In this document: one piece after another, positions 1 through 7,016 of the stretch
Layout: the number at the start of each line of letters is the position of its first letter
How positions within the stretch are numbered: the stretch's first letter is position 1
Assembly (NCBI GenBank): GCA_050303435.1
Contig: JBNLBT010000104.1
Coordinates: 1-11,634 of the forward strand
DNA: 11,634 nucleotides
Source of the DNA: JBNLBT01 sp050303435
GTDB taxonomy: Bacteria > Pseudomonadota > Gammaproteobacteria > Xanthomonadales > Marinicellaceae
Direction: 5' to 3'
The notes under the pieces: generated by a model
Told to the model about the DNA's origin: nothing
Seen by the model: only the letters and a program-made list of their open reading frames with translations
Databases searched by the model: none
Program-made: the position numbers and the translations under genes

Positions 1-416
1 AAGAGAAATACCGCATCGATCCGGCGCAGCGCGTGTTTGTCGGGCATTCATTCGGTGGTCTGCTCGGCGCGCATGTGCTGTTCACCCGGCCACGCCTGTT
101 TTCCCACTACGTCCTCGGCAGCCCGTCGTTGTGGTACGACAACAAAGTCATTTTCCGCCAGGAAGCCGCCTGGGCCGATCAAAACGCGCATTTGCCCGCG
201 CACGTGGTCATGCTCACCGGCGCAGAGGAAAACGCCGGCGTCAATAAAATGGTCGATGACATGCAGGCCCTGGCGGATGCCCTGCGGCGGCGCCACTACC
301 CCGATCTGAATTTGCAGGTGCGGGTGTTGCCGGATCAGACCCACCTCAGCGTGTTTCCGGCGCTGTTGTCCGATGCACTGAGGCTGCTGTTGCCGATGCC
401 CGCTGAATCCCGGTGA
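1..416 (+). CDS. Alpha/beta hydrolase of the putative esterase family (COG2819-like), C-terminal part
   Basis: The gene enters from outside the window. The frame is open from base 3 and the visible part is about 137 residues ending in TGA. It begins EKYRIDPAQR, then the nucleophile elbow VFVGHSFGG, whose Ser is the catalytic nucleophile. It continues with YVLGSPSLWYDN, a strand ending LTGAEEN where the acid may lie, and DQTHLSVFPALLSDALRLLL, whose His is the catalytic base. The order GHSFGG / SPSLWW-like / THxSVFP is typical of the enterochelin-esterase-like branch (PF00756, COG2819), which hydrolyses esters. The true substrate cannot be read from the sequence. The N-terminus, including any signal peptide, is missing, so cell location is unknown. 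The GTG at 33 lies inside the domain and is not a real start. It is convergent with the leftward hydrolase ending at 510. Confidence 0.85.
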   Translation, partial: EKYRIDPAQRVFVGHSFGGLLGAHVLFTRPRLFSHYVLGSPSLWYDNKVIFRQEAAWADQNAHLPAHVVMLTGAEENAGVNKMVDDMQALADALRRRHYPDLNLQVRVLPDQTHLSVFPALLSDALRLLLPMPAESR

Positions 417-427
417 CCAACTCAAGG

Positions 428-443
428 TGCCTGGTCTCAGGCA
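428..443. terminator. Small stem-loop between convergent genes, possible weak terminator
   Basis: A perfect 6-bp stem TGCCTG/CAGGCA with the 4-nt loop GTCT lies 11 bases after the stop of the first gene, within the 93-bp gap between two convergent genes. Only two T residues follow on the + strand, so it is not a classical intrinsic terminator. Its position between convergent stops is the main support. Confidence 0.3.
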
Positions 444-509
444 TTGCAGCACAATTGAAATCACTTCCACGCGCTCTGCGCAGCATCAGGCAGTGCAGGG
501 CGTCAACGC

Positions 510-1310
510 TCAACGGCCCGCGCGCTCAACCACCCATTGAATGGCGGCGAGGATGAGTTCCGGTCGCTCCCGGTGCAGATAATGCCCGCAGTCCTCACAG
601 AGGCTGTGCATTGAGGTGGCCGAGAGGCCGGCCAATTGCTTTTGTGTGCTCAACCAGACGCGCCTGAACGCCGCACCTTCAATGGGTTTGTGCAGGCCGG
701 TCAACACCGCCAGAGGCACCTGAGGAAACGCGCCCGCCCGTTCGATTTGAGCGCCGGTCATGGCCGCTGCGGCCAGCTCCTTGCGAGCGGCCTGTGGCAG
801 CAACAGGTGCATCCAGCGCGGAGGCTGGCAGAACGCGGCGCGTTGTTGAATGCACAGCCGGGTGAAGGCCGCAGCGCGGGCTTCGATCAGCACCACACCG
901 GCCACTTCGTTGGGGTGTTGCCGTGCGAACAATTCCATCAACGTGCCGCCCAGGGAGTGGCCCACCAGCACATACGGCGGGGCCACGCCGGCGTCGTGCA
1001 GCAAGGCGTGCAATGCGCCCACCCTGGACAGGCCATCGCCCGCCAGTGCCGGGGCGCGGCTGCGGCCGAGGCCCGCGCGATTGTAGGCAAACACCCGCAG
1101 CTGCGATGGCAACAACGGCAGCAGTTCTGCGAAGCTGTTCATGTCATCGCCGAGACCGGCTTCCAGCACCACAGTGAGGCCGGCGGATGGGCCTTGCAAC
1201 AGGTATTCATACTGTCCGCCGTCGCTGTCGATGCGCGTGTTTTGACGCGGCGGCGTGCAGGCACAGCACAACAGGCTGAGCAGGGTTGCAATGCATGTGG
1301 CTTTCATCAT
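510..1310 (-). CDS. Exported (probably lipoprotein) alpha/beta hydrolase
   Basis: The protein has 266 residues from the ATG at 1310, which is followed by a second ATG at 1307. An AGCAGG ribosome site lies just upstream. A longer frame reaching 1343 would run into the neighbouring gene and push the signal peptide inward. The N-terminus MMKATCIATLLSLLCCACTPP is a short signal sequence ending in Cys after Ala, resembling a lipobox, so outer-membrane lipidation is likely but not certain. The fold follows the standard order: VVLEAGLGDDMNSF (oxyanion loop), VFAYNRAGLGRS, then VLVGHSLGG with nucleophile Ser119, and CGHYLHRERPELI with catalytic His near 243. This matches the broad AB_hydrolase_1 family. 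I do not assign the acid residue or the substrate. Only 7 nt separate it from the upstream dienelactone-hydrolase-like gene, so the two are probably co-transcribed. Confidence 0.88.
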   Translation of the reverse strand: MMKATCIATLLSLLCCACTPPRQNTRIDSDGGQYEYLLQGPSAGLTVVLEAGLGDDMNSFAELLPLLPSQLRVFAYNRAGLGRSRAPALAGDGLSRVGALHALLHDAGVAPPYVLVGHSLGGTLMELFARQHPNEVAGVVLIEARAAAFTRLCIQQRAAFCQPPRWMHLLLPQAARKELAAAAMTGAQIERAGAFPQVPLAVLTGLHKPIEGAAFRRVWLSTQKQLAGLSATSMHSLCEDCGHYLHRERPELILAAIQWVVERAGR

Positions 1311-1317
1311 GACCTGC

Positions 1318-2097
1318 TCAGAGTGTGTCCTGCAGCCACGCATACAGGGTTTGCATGGCCTGTTGTTGTGCCGCCGGGTCGTATTTGAAGGTGTATTTCT
1401 TGCCGAACAACGGCGGGAATCGTTTGCTGCGGGCTTTCTTCAGGCTGGCGATGTCAAAGCCGTGGTGGGCCTGCGGATAAATCACCACGCGCGCATCCGC
1501 ATCACCGCTCAAATGGGTCTGGATCTCTTCGGCCGGCGTGACCTGATCCATTGCACCGCTCTGGATCAACACCGGAATGTGGCTGTTGAGCGTGTGGCCG
1601 TCGCGATTGGACGGGTAGAACAGCGCCATGGATGCGATGTTTAATCGCTGCAGCTTGTCGCGCTGTCCGGCCAGCCTGATCAGGCCCTCCGCGGCCAGCG
1701 ACCAGCCGACGATGCCGCCTTTGAGTCCACTGGGAATGTGGCCTTGCGCGCGGGCCCAGCCGATGGCCTGTTCCGCGACCCAGTTGATTTTCTCACCGGT
1801 GGATTCTTTGACGCGGCGTTTTGCGGCGCGATACGCCGCCTGGTAATCCACCAGTATCACGGCATGTCCGCGCTGGTTGAGTGCATCGGCCACGCCGCTG
1901 TAGTGGCTGGCATCGCCGAACACGGTCAAGCCGCTGCTGCCGGGCAGCAAAATGACCCAGCTTTTGACTGCGGCTGTGCGTTGCGGTTGATGGTGAAAGA
2001 ATTCGGCCATGGCGGCGATGTCTGGTGGTGCGTTGTTGGCCGTCCAAGCGTTGGTGGTCAGACCCAGCAGGGCCAGCAAGATGGTTTTTGCATGCAT
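1318..2097 (-). CDS. Exported dienelactone-hydrolase-like serine hydrolase
   Basis: The protein has 259 residues. MHAKTILLALLGLTTNAWTA is a Sec signal peptide with cleavage probably around residues 17-20, so the mature enzyme should be periplasmic or secreted. VILLPGSSGL forms the first strand and oxyanion region, and GGIVGWSLAAEG carries the nucleophile Ser133. SGAMDQVTPAEE supplies Asp184, and YPQAHHGFD supplies the catalytic His, probably 212. This arrangement is that of the dienelactone hydrolase family (PF01738). Classical DLH enzymes use Cys, whereas Ser is seen here, and the elbow has Ala after the usual Gly position. The mature size is normal for the family and the substrate is unknown. 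The start ATG is clear, but its Shine-Dalgarno match is weak (AGG about 11 nt upstream). It lies 105 nt downstream of the LytTR gene and 7 nt upstream of the next hydrolase. Confidence 0.87.
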   Translation of the reverse strand: MHAKTILLALLGLTTNAWTANNAPPDIAAMAEFFHHQPQRTAAVKSWVILLPGSSGLTVFGDASHYSGVADALNQRGHAVILVDYQAAYRAAKRRVKESTGEKINWVAEQAIGWARAQGHIPSGLKGGIVGWSLAAEGLIRLAGQRDKLQRLNIASMALFYPSNRDGHTLNSHIPVLIQSGAMDQVTPAEEIQTHLSGDADARVVIYPQAHHGFDIASLKKARSKRFPPLFGKKYTFKYDPAAQQQAMQTLYAWLQDTL

Positions 2098-2165
2098 GTT
2101 GTCGTTGCCTGTGATTGCGATGAAAGTCGGCAGTATGCACGTGTTTGCGCGGTTGCGGCGGGTGA

Positions 2166-2189
2166 GTTGCCCGAACAGGAAGTGGCAAC
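2166..2189. repeat. Inverted repeat in the gap between the LytTR gene and the hydrolase pair
   Basis: GTTGCC and GGCAAC flank a 12-nt spacer in the 105-bp gap (2098-2202) between the LytTR stop and the next start on the minus strand. There is no T-run and no convincing internal promoter. It could be an mRNA stem in a polycistronic transcript, a protein site, or chance. Nothing else was recognised in this gap. Confidence 0.25.
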
Positions 2190-2202
2190 GGATGAAACGG
2201 AA

Positions 2203-3000
2203 TCAGGCGTTGATCCAGTTGAGAAATTCGCGAGTGCGGTTTTTGTTGACCTGGATGTCCAAATCCGGACAGCCCTGCAGCGCCACCGCCAGGTTGTTGT
2301 TTGCCAGTCTTTTCCAACCGGACACCGCGGCTCTGTTGACAATAAACTGGCGATTGGCCTGAAAAAAATCCCGCACATTCAGGTGTGACTGAAAAACAGC
2401 TTTCAGCGACCGATAACTGAGGTGGAGGTCCTGGTTTTTGCACTGAATGTGGGTGACCTTGTCTTCAGAATACAGACAAATGATGTCGCTCAGGGGAATT
2501 CGGTGACGGCGTTTGCCGGTGCGGAGGATGAGGGCTGGTGGGGCGCCGTGGCGCTGGGATTTCATGAAACCGATGACCACCAGCAAGGCGGTGAACATGA
2601 AAATCAGCGGCACCCCAAGATTCAGATGCATGCCATGGTTGTGTTCATCGGAGGCAAACAACAGCGCATGCGCGGCAGCAACGGACAGCAACAGCCCCAG
2701 CCACGCCAGCAGCGAAAGCGCGGTTTGAGCCAGTACTTGTAAAAGCAATTCCCTGAGGTTGAGTCCCTGTTCAGACCTGCGCCGATGAAACAAGCGGTCG
2801 CACAATCGGTTGACCCACAACAGTGCGACAGCAAAAGCCACACTGGCAACCGCCGAGAGCAACCACAGGGACCAGGGTATGCGCGAGAACTGTTCCACAC
2901 GCCAGCTGTTCATCCAAATGAATGGCGCGGCAAGAAAGACAAAGGTGAGGTGTTCCCGGCGATTCCACAGGCGCTGTGAATTCTGCTGTGTCGATGTCAT
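2203..3000 (-). CDS. Membrane-embedded LytTR-family transcriptional regulator
   Basis: The protein has 265 residues from the ATG at 3000. An in-frame GTG at 3009 is an alternative start, and neither has a strong ribosome site. Hydrophobic stretches near residues 17-33, 43-64, 91-114 and 127-146 suggest up to four membrane helices. A basic turn (RLFHRRRSEQ) follows the second. The C-terminal ~100 residues are a LytTR DNA-binding domain (PF04397): IPLSDIICLYSEDKVTHIQ, then FFQANRQFIVNRAAV, which matches the family's F-x-x-x-H/N-R-x-x-I-V-N core, and finally VNKNRTREFLNWI. There is no receiver domain, so this is a membrane-tethered one-component regulator, not a response regulator. The membrane part may sense an envelope signal, but the ligand is unknown. 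It heads a leftward cluster with two hydrolases and is divergent from the propeller-protein gene, so it may regulate either or both. Confidence 0.9.
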   Translation of the reverse strand: MTSTQQNSQRLWNRREHLTFVFLAAPFIWMNSWRVEQFSRIPWSLWLLSAVASVAFAVALLWVNRLCDRLFHRRRSEQGLNLRELLLQVLAQTALSLLAWLGLLLSVAAAHALLFASDEHNHGMHLNLGVPLIFMFTALLVVIGFMKSQRHGAPPALILRTGKRRHRIPLSDIICLYSEDKVTHIQCKNQDLHLSYRSLKAVFQSHLNVRDFFQANRQFIVNRAAVSGWKRLANNNLAVALQGCPDLDIQVNKNRTREFLNWINA

Positions 3001-3041
3001 GGGCGCCACAAAACTCAGGTTGTTGATCCATCAGTCTGTGG

Positions 3042-3070
3042 ATTCTAACACAGTCCGAAGCGCGGCCCAA
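3042..3070 (-). promoter_or_regulatory. Predicted sigma70 promoter of the LytTR gene
   Basis: On the minus strand TTGGGC (3070-3065), a 17-bp spacer and TAGAAT (3047-3042) form a sigma70-type promoter. TGT directly before TAGAAT gives an extended -10. Transcription would begin near 3035 and leave a leader of about 35 nt before the ATG at 3000. A short inverted repeat, CTGTG (3036-3040) and CACAG (3049-3053), brackets the -10 and could be an operator. It is too short to be persuasive alone. Confidence 0.5.
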
Positions 3071-3071
3071 A

Positions 3072-3089
3072 GGTCGCGCCGGCGTGACC
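3072..3089. promoter_or_regulatory. 18-bp near-perfect dyad upstream of the LytTR -35, candidate operator
   Basis: GGTCGCGCCGGCGTGACC is palindromic at eight of nine paired positions. It abuts the predicted -35 of the LytTR promoter, centred about 45 bp upstream of the expected start site. That is where an activator, or a repressor blocking polymerase, often binds. Dyads of this quality are expected about once per window by chance, so the position is the main argument. The bound protein is unknown. Confidence 0.35.
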
Positions 3090-3141
3090 GGTGCACGCGC
3101 CATGGCGATTGTCGACTGCGCTGAGCGGCAAATCAGTGGAT

Positions 3142-3170
3142 TTGAAAACCCGCAGGGTTTTTGCTATAAA
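3142..3170 (+). promoter_or_regulatory. Predicted sigma70 promoter of the propeller-protein gene
   Basis: TTGAAA (3142-3147), a 17-bp spacer and TATAAA (3165-3170) each match the consensus at five of six positions. TGC precedes the -10, giving an extended -10. The start site would be near 3177, with a leader of about 117 nt before the ATG at 3294. This is the best promoter in the window. Confidence 0.65.
3145..3161. repeat. Perfect inverted repeat inside the promoter, candidate operator
   Basis: AAAACCC and GGGTTTT are perfect 7-bp arms separated by GCA. The repeat overlaps the -35 and fills most of the spacer of the predicted rightward promoter. As DNA it could be a repressor site. As RNA it resembles a tiny hairpin followed by T residues, but it lies upstream of the likely start site and no rightward gene ends here, so a terminator role is less likely. 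Confidence 0.4.
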
Positions 3171-3195
3171 TATTGCACATAAAAATAACCCCATG

Positions 3196-3227
3196 GACGC
3201 CCGAGACAGACCCGATGCGCGGGCGTC
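3196..3227 (+). other. Stem-loop in the leader of the propeller-protein mRNA
   Basis: GACGCCCG (3196-3203) pairs perfectly with CGGGCGTC (3220-3227) around a 16-nt loop. It would form in the 5' leader about 20 nt after the predicted start site and about 66 nt before the start codon. No U-run follows, so it is not an intrinsic terminator. It may stabilise the mRNA or be a regulatory element. I recognise no riboswitch class. Confidence 0.35.
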
Positions 3228-3282
3228 TGATTTGAACCCACACACCCGTCCTTGACCCACTTGCGCCGGGGTGTATTGAACC

Positions 3283-3286
3283 GGAG
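3283..3286 (+). promoter_or_regulatory. Ribosome binding site fixing the start at 3294
   Basis: GGAG lies 7 nt before the ATG at 3294. It places the start just before the signal peptide and argues against the upstream in-frame TTG at 3252. Confidence 0.75.
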
Positions 3287-3293
3287 AAATCGC

Positions 3294-5726
3294 ATGCCAG
3301 TGCTTTGCGTTGTTGTTTCCTTGTTGTTTTCCTTGAGTGTTTCTGCTGTGACCATCCCCATCGGCGACAGCCCCAACGGCATTGCGGTGGATGAGTCCTT
3401 GAACAAAATTTATGTGGCCAACTACAACGACGGCACGGTGTACGTGCTGGACGGTGAAACACAGAGCCAATCGGCCATCGTGCAGTTGAATCCACAATAC
3501 CCGAGTGTGATCTGGACGCGCGGGGTGGCGGTCAACCCGGCCAACAGCCGGGTGTATGTCAGCGGTGGCAACGGCACCTTTTACACCCTGGACGGCAACA
3601 GCAACCAGGTTTTGAGCACGCTTGACCTGCAGGACCGCGGCAGTTGGCTGGTGTACAATCCGGACAACGGCACCGCCTACATGCCCGGGTACACCTTTAC
3701 ACGCAGCGGCCTGGGGCAAGTCAACTTGATCGATGTGGCCGACAATCAAAAATCGGGCGCCACCGGGGCGTTCTCGCTGGACAATTTCACGGGTTTTTTT
3801 GATGTCGACAGTGGCAGCGGCGATGTGTTTTTTGCCATGGGAAAAACCGGCACTGTGGTGCGCATGCCGCTTGCACAAAATCAGGTGCCGGTGCCGATCA
3901 AGGTGCCCCTCGGCAATGGCACGATGATGCCGCGCTACAACCCCGTCACCAATGAAGTCATCGTGGCCAATCCATGGAACACTGAAATGACCGTGATTGA
4001 CGCCAGTCAGAACGTGGTGTCCGGCTCGGTGCCGGGCGCATCCAGGGCCAGTGCGTTGGCCATCGACGCGTCCGACAACCTGATTTACGCGGCCAGCGGT
4101 CAATTCAGCCAGCTGTATGTGGTGGACGGCTACAGCAAGGCGGTGGTTAAAACCACGGGCACCAGCGGTGCACCGGGTCAACTGGCAGTGGATTCAGCGC
4201 GCGACAGGGTTTATGTGATTGTGGGCACGCCTGACCCAACGGTTGCCGGCGGCAAGAAGTACAGCGTGGAAGTGTTTGAGCAATTGTTCAAACCGTTGCC
4301 AGAAATCACCGCGATTCAGCCGTTGCAGCAGCAATTGGGCCAGAATCTGGTGATCTCGGGACACCGGCTCAAGGCCAGTGCGAGGCAGGTTGTGGTCACA
4401 TTCACCGGCGGCGCCACTGCGGTGGCGCAACCCGCGGGCACGTCTGCTGAGGGCCAAGACGGCAGCGATGCCGTCACCGTGACTGTGCCTGAAGGCGCAC
4501 TGAGTGGGCCACTGAGTGTGGCGGTTGACGGGGTTGCTTCGGCGCTCAGCGACGAAAGCCTGACCATCACCACACCGGTGATTCAGTCATTCACACCGGC
4601 TGGCGTGGTGCCGGGCAACAGCCTGTGGATCCACGGTGAAAACTTCAACAGCGAAGCCGGACAAAACACCGTGATCTTCAACGGCGGTGCCCGTGCGGTG
4701 CCCGAATCGGGCAGTTCCAGCCTGCTCAAGGTGGTGGTGCCTGAGAACGCGAAATTCGGCACCTTCAGCGTGGTCAATGAAGCCTTCGGCGAGGCCGGTG
4801 CCAGTCCGGGAGAATTGCGGGTGATGCAGGTGCAGGCCAGTCTGCTGCAAACACCGGTGAGCTTCAATTTGGACAGCGTGGCCCGTGGCAATTCGCAGTA
4901 TCTGGCCGTCGGCACAAATGGCACCGTGGTGAGCAGTGCCGATGGCACGCATTGGGCGCACATCAACCCTCAGCCAAAAATTGCCTACGGCATGCACTCG
5001 CTGCAGTTTGTGAATGGCCAGTTCATGGCCTTCTCACCCGAGATCGGAGGTGGCGGCGGCGGACGCACGTACACCAGCAAAGACGGTCGCTCCTGGGGTG
5101 ATCATCACCTGGCTCAAGGCGTGTATTCCGTGCAATACATGGGGGGTGAGTTTTTTGCAACGGTGCGTGCACAGGGTGGACGGGGCAGTGCATTTGCGGT
5201 CAGTCGCAGAGGGTATCATTGGGATACCGTAGCGCAGATACCGCCAGGCATCAGCCAATCCCCTGCGGGCAATTTTTATGATTTTGCCTATGGCAACGGC
5301 GTCTACGTGGCGGTGGGCACCGGAATCTACAACAGCGTAAACGGCCAGAGCTGGAATTACATGGCGCAGTCAAGCGTGGGTCCGCGCGGGCTCAATGCAG
5401 TGAGCTGGAGCCCAGAACTGAACTTGTTCGTGGCCCTGTGTGACAACGGCAACATACTCAGCAGTCCACAGGGCAAACAGTGGACGCCGGTGTCCAGTCC
5501 GGGGAGCAACCAGCGCTGGCCGCAGTCTGTGGTCTGGAGTCAAACGCAACGCATGTTTTTAGCGGTCGGTCGTTTCGGCGTGGTGTTGTACAGTTGGGAT
5601 GGTGTGCACTGGAATGAATTCAAGACAGAGGGCGCAGACATGCACGACGTGATTGCCACCGATTTCGGCTTTTTGGCGGTCGGCGCCGACGGCAAGGTGC
5701 TGAATATTCAGGTCAATCCGCTTTGA
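3294..5726 (+). CDS. Large exported protein: YVTN-type beta-propeller, two IPT/TIG domains, Asp-box-like propeller
   Basis: The protein has 810 residues. MPVLCVVVSLLFSLSVSA is a Sec signal peptide with cleavage near residue 18. Residues ~20-330 form a YVTN/NHL-type propeller, shown by IPIGDSPNGIAVDESLNKIY, GVAVNPANSRVYVSG and ALAIDASDNLIYAAS. Two IPT/TIG immunoglobulin-like domains follow at ~336-427 (ITAIQPLQQQLGQNLVISG) and ~428-511 (IQSFTPAGVVPGNSLWIHG). Residues ~520-810 form a second propeller with six S-x-x-G-x-x-W-type units (SADGTHW, SKDGRSW, SRRGYHW, SVNGQSW, SPQGKQW, SWDGVHW), several preceded by AVG-type strands as in Asp-box/YCF48-like repeats. There are no catalytic motifs, so an adhesion, scaffold or binding role at the cell surface is the most that can be inferred. 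A six-Gly run lies near residue 588. There is no C-terminal anchor or sorting tail, so the protein is periplasmic or secreted. It has its own promoter, divergent from the LytTR gene. Confidence 0.88.
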   Translation: MPVLCVVVSLLFSLSVSAVTIPIGDSPNGIAVDESLNKIYVANYNDGTVYVLDGETQSQSAIVQLNPQYPSVIWTRGVAVNPANSRVYVSGGNGTFYTLDGNSNQVLSTLDLQDRGSWLVYNPDNGTAYMPGYTFTRSGLGQVNLIDVADNQKSGATGAFSLDNFTGFFDVDSGSGDVFFAMGKTGTVVRMPLAQNQVPVPIKVPLGNGTMMPRYNPVTNEVIVANPWNTEMTVIDASQNVVSGSVPGASRASALAIDASDNLIYAASGQFSQLYVVDGYSKAVVKTTGTSGAPGQLAVDSARDRVYVIVGTPDPTVAGGKKYSVEVFEQLFKPLPEITAIQPLQQQLGQNLVISGHRLKASARQVVVTFTGGATAVAQPAGTSAEGQDGSDAVTVTVPEGALSGPLSVAVDGVASALSDESLTITTPVIQSFTPAGVVPGNSLWIHGENFNSEAGQNTVIFNGGARAVPESGSSSLLKVVVPENAKFGTFSVVNEAFGEAGASPGELRVMQVQASLLQTPVSFNLDSVARGNSQYLAVGTNGTVVSSADGTHWAHINPQPKIAYGMHSLQFVNGQFMAFSPEIGGGGGGRTYTSKDGRSWGDHHLAQGVYSVQYMGGEFFATVRAQGGRGSAFAVSRRGYHWDTVAQIPPGISQSPAGNFYDFAYGNGVYVAVGTGIYNSVNGQSWNYMAQSSVGPRGLNAVSWSPELNLFVALCDNGNILSSPQGKQWTPVSSPGSNQRWPQSVVWSQTQRMFLAVGRFGVVLYSWDGVHWNEFKTEGADMHDVIATDFGFLAVGADGKVLNIQVNPL

Positions 5727-5839
5727 GGTGATTTTGGGTGTACAGATTCCTCCGCGGTTCTGCATCCATGGCATCGTGCAAACCATTGAATGTGTGTTTT
5801 TGGCGCCGCACGGCATCTTGTGGATTGAGTTCCATTTTC

Positions 5840-5847
5840 AAGGTGAT
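5840..5847 (+). promoter_or_regulatory. Ribosome binding site deciding the start at 5852
   Basis: AAGGTGAT resembles the anti-16S complement and ends 4 nt before the ATG at 5852. The in-frame ATG at 5846 overlaps this site and would leave no spacing, so 5852 is preferred. The rest of the 125-bp gap after the propeller gene (5727-5851) shows no clear terminator or promoter, so read-through from the upstream gene is possible. Confidence 0.6.
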
Positions 5848-5851
5848 GCCA

Positions 5852-6919
5852 ATGCATACACAATTGTTTTTATCTTTGCTTTTACTTCTTTGCGGGGCCG
5901 CAGCGCAGGCGAAAAGATTCTGCGTGCACGACGGCGAGTCATTGCAGCAGGCGCTGGACGAAGCGTCGGGCAACGACCAACACGATGAAATTCGGCTGCA
6001 CATCGGTGTTTACACGCAATTTCGCAAAGCCGGATTTAAGCTCAATGTGGTCGACGGCATGGACGTTGAAATCAGTGGTGGCTGGCTGGACGCGGACGGT
6101 TTGCCCTGTCTGGATTACGTGCACAACCCGCATCTGACGGTGTTCGATGGGGACAATCAGCGGCGCAATCTGCAAGTGGCCCTGTACAACGGGCATCGCT
6201 TCAGCTTCAGCAATGCGCACATCACCCGGGGCAATACCTATTGGTTGAACCACGACTCAGGTGGTGCGGGTGTACACATTCAGGTCGATGACAACCGCGG
6301 CGGGCGCATCCATCTTGAGCACCTGATTTTCAACGGCAACCAGGGCGACCTGGGCCCGGCACTCACGGTCGAGGGGGGCGGTGAATTGCTGTTGCGCAAC
6401 AATGTGTTTTTTGGCAACACCCTGCATGTCTGGTCGGTTGTGTCCGGTGTGGTGGCTGTGCTCAATGACGCCGCCGGTGTGTACGTGGTCAACAACACGC
6501 TGATCAACAACGCCGCCGACTCCAGATACGATCACGCCGGCCTGACTGTTAATATCAAGGAAGGCGCCCAGGCGGTCGTTGCCAACAACCTGTTCTGGCA
6601 CAACGACGGCGGCGATTTGTCGCTGATGCGCTCGCCCGATTCAAGCGGCACCGCGTTTTTGTTGAACAACAACGTCGGCGCAGTGACCGGCCACTTCACG
6701 CAAAATCAGGACAACCTGCACGTGGATCCGCAGGTGATTCCGCTGGATCCCTGGTTTGCCTTACAGGCGCATTCGCCGTTGCGCAATCGGGGTCTCATGC
6801 CGTTGCAAAGCCTGCCTGGATTTGAACATCAATGGGGGCCCGGTGAGCTCGATCTGAGCGGTGAGGACCGGGTGTTGCATGGGCGAGTGGACATCGGTGC
6901 GATGGAAATATCCGATTGA
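5852..6919 (+). CDS. Exported right-handed beta-helix protein with choice-of-anchor Q C-terminus
   Basis: The protein has 355 residues. MHTQLFLSLLLLLCGAAAQA is a signal peptide cleaved near residue 20. After FCVHDGESLQQALDEA come strands with ISGGWLD and a TVFDGDNQRR turn. Repeated Asn-rich rungs follow: NNVFFGN (~183), NNTLINN (~214), NNLFWHND (~245) and LNNN (~271). These are typical of pectin-lyase-like parallel beta-helices. Residues ~286-355 (VDPQVIPLDPWFALQAHSPLRNRG, then HGRVDIGAMEISD) match the choice-of-anchor Q domain, which usually sits before a membrane or sorting anchor. Here the protein stops five residues after GA, with no anchor. Cys24 and Cys86 could form a disulfide. No lyase or hydrolase active site is identified, so polysaccharide binding or cleavage is only a possibility. 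It lies 125 bp after the propeller gene on the same strand. Confidence 0.85.
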   Translation: MHTQLFLSLLLLLCGAAAQAKRFCVHDGESLQQALDEASGNDQHDEIRLHIGVYTQFRKAGFKLNVVDGMDVEISGGWLDADGLPCLDYVHNPHLTVFDGDNQRRNLQVALYNGHRFSFSNAHITRGNTYWLNHDSGGAGVHIQVDDNRGGRIHLEHLIFNGNQGDLGPALTVEGGGELLLRNNVFFGNTLHVWSVVSGVVAVLNDAAGVYVVNNTLINNAADSRYDHAGLTVNIKEGAQAVVANNLFWHNDGGDLSLMRSPDSSGTAFLLNNNVGAVTGHFTQNQDNLHVDPQVIPLDPWFALQAHSPLRNRGLMPLQSLPGFEHQWGPGELDLSGEDRVLHGRVDIGAMEISD

Positions 6920-6928
6920 ACGGAGCGG

Positions 6929-6947
6929 GCACACACCCACCGTGTGC
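6929..6947 (+). terminator. Stem-loop after the beta-helix gene, possible terminator or mRNA 3' end
   Basis: GCACAC/GTGTGC form a 6-bp stem with a 7-nt loop, 10 bases after the stop. There is no T-run, so it is at best a 3' stabilising hairpin or a weak terminator. Confidence 0.3.
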
Positions 6948-7016
6948 GGTGTCGCAACAGCGCCGGGTACAGATCCGTGTAAGACTTTTGCCCCGCGTTG
7001 TGGTCCAATGATTCAC

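Noticed and set aside
636..1388. A 250-codon plus-strand open frame across the alpha/beta hydrolase gene
   Set aside because: The minus strand encodes a complete hydrolase with the GHSLGG elbow and catalytic His. The plus-strand product is Gln/Ala/Arg-rich with no recognisable features.
3252..3293. A longer start for the propeller protein at the TTG at 3252
   Set aside because: It would add 14 Arg-rich residues before the signal peptide and has no ribosome site, while the ATG at 3294 has GGAG 7 nt upstream.
3045..4181. A 378-codon open frame on the minus strand opposite the propeller-protein gene
   Set aside because: Its translation is low-complexity (His, Val, Gly, Arg) with no motif. It overlaps the divergent promoter region and a well-supported propeller gene.
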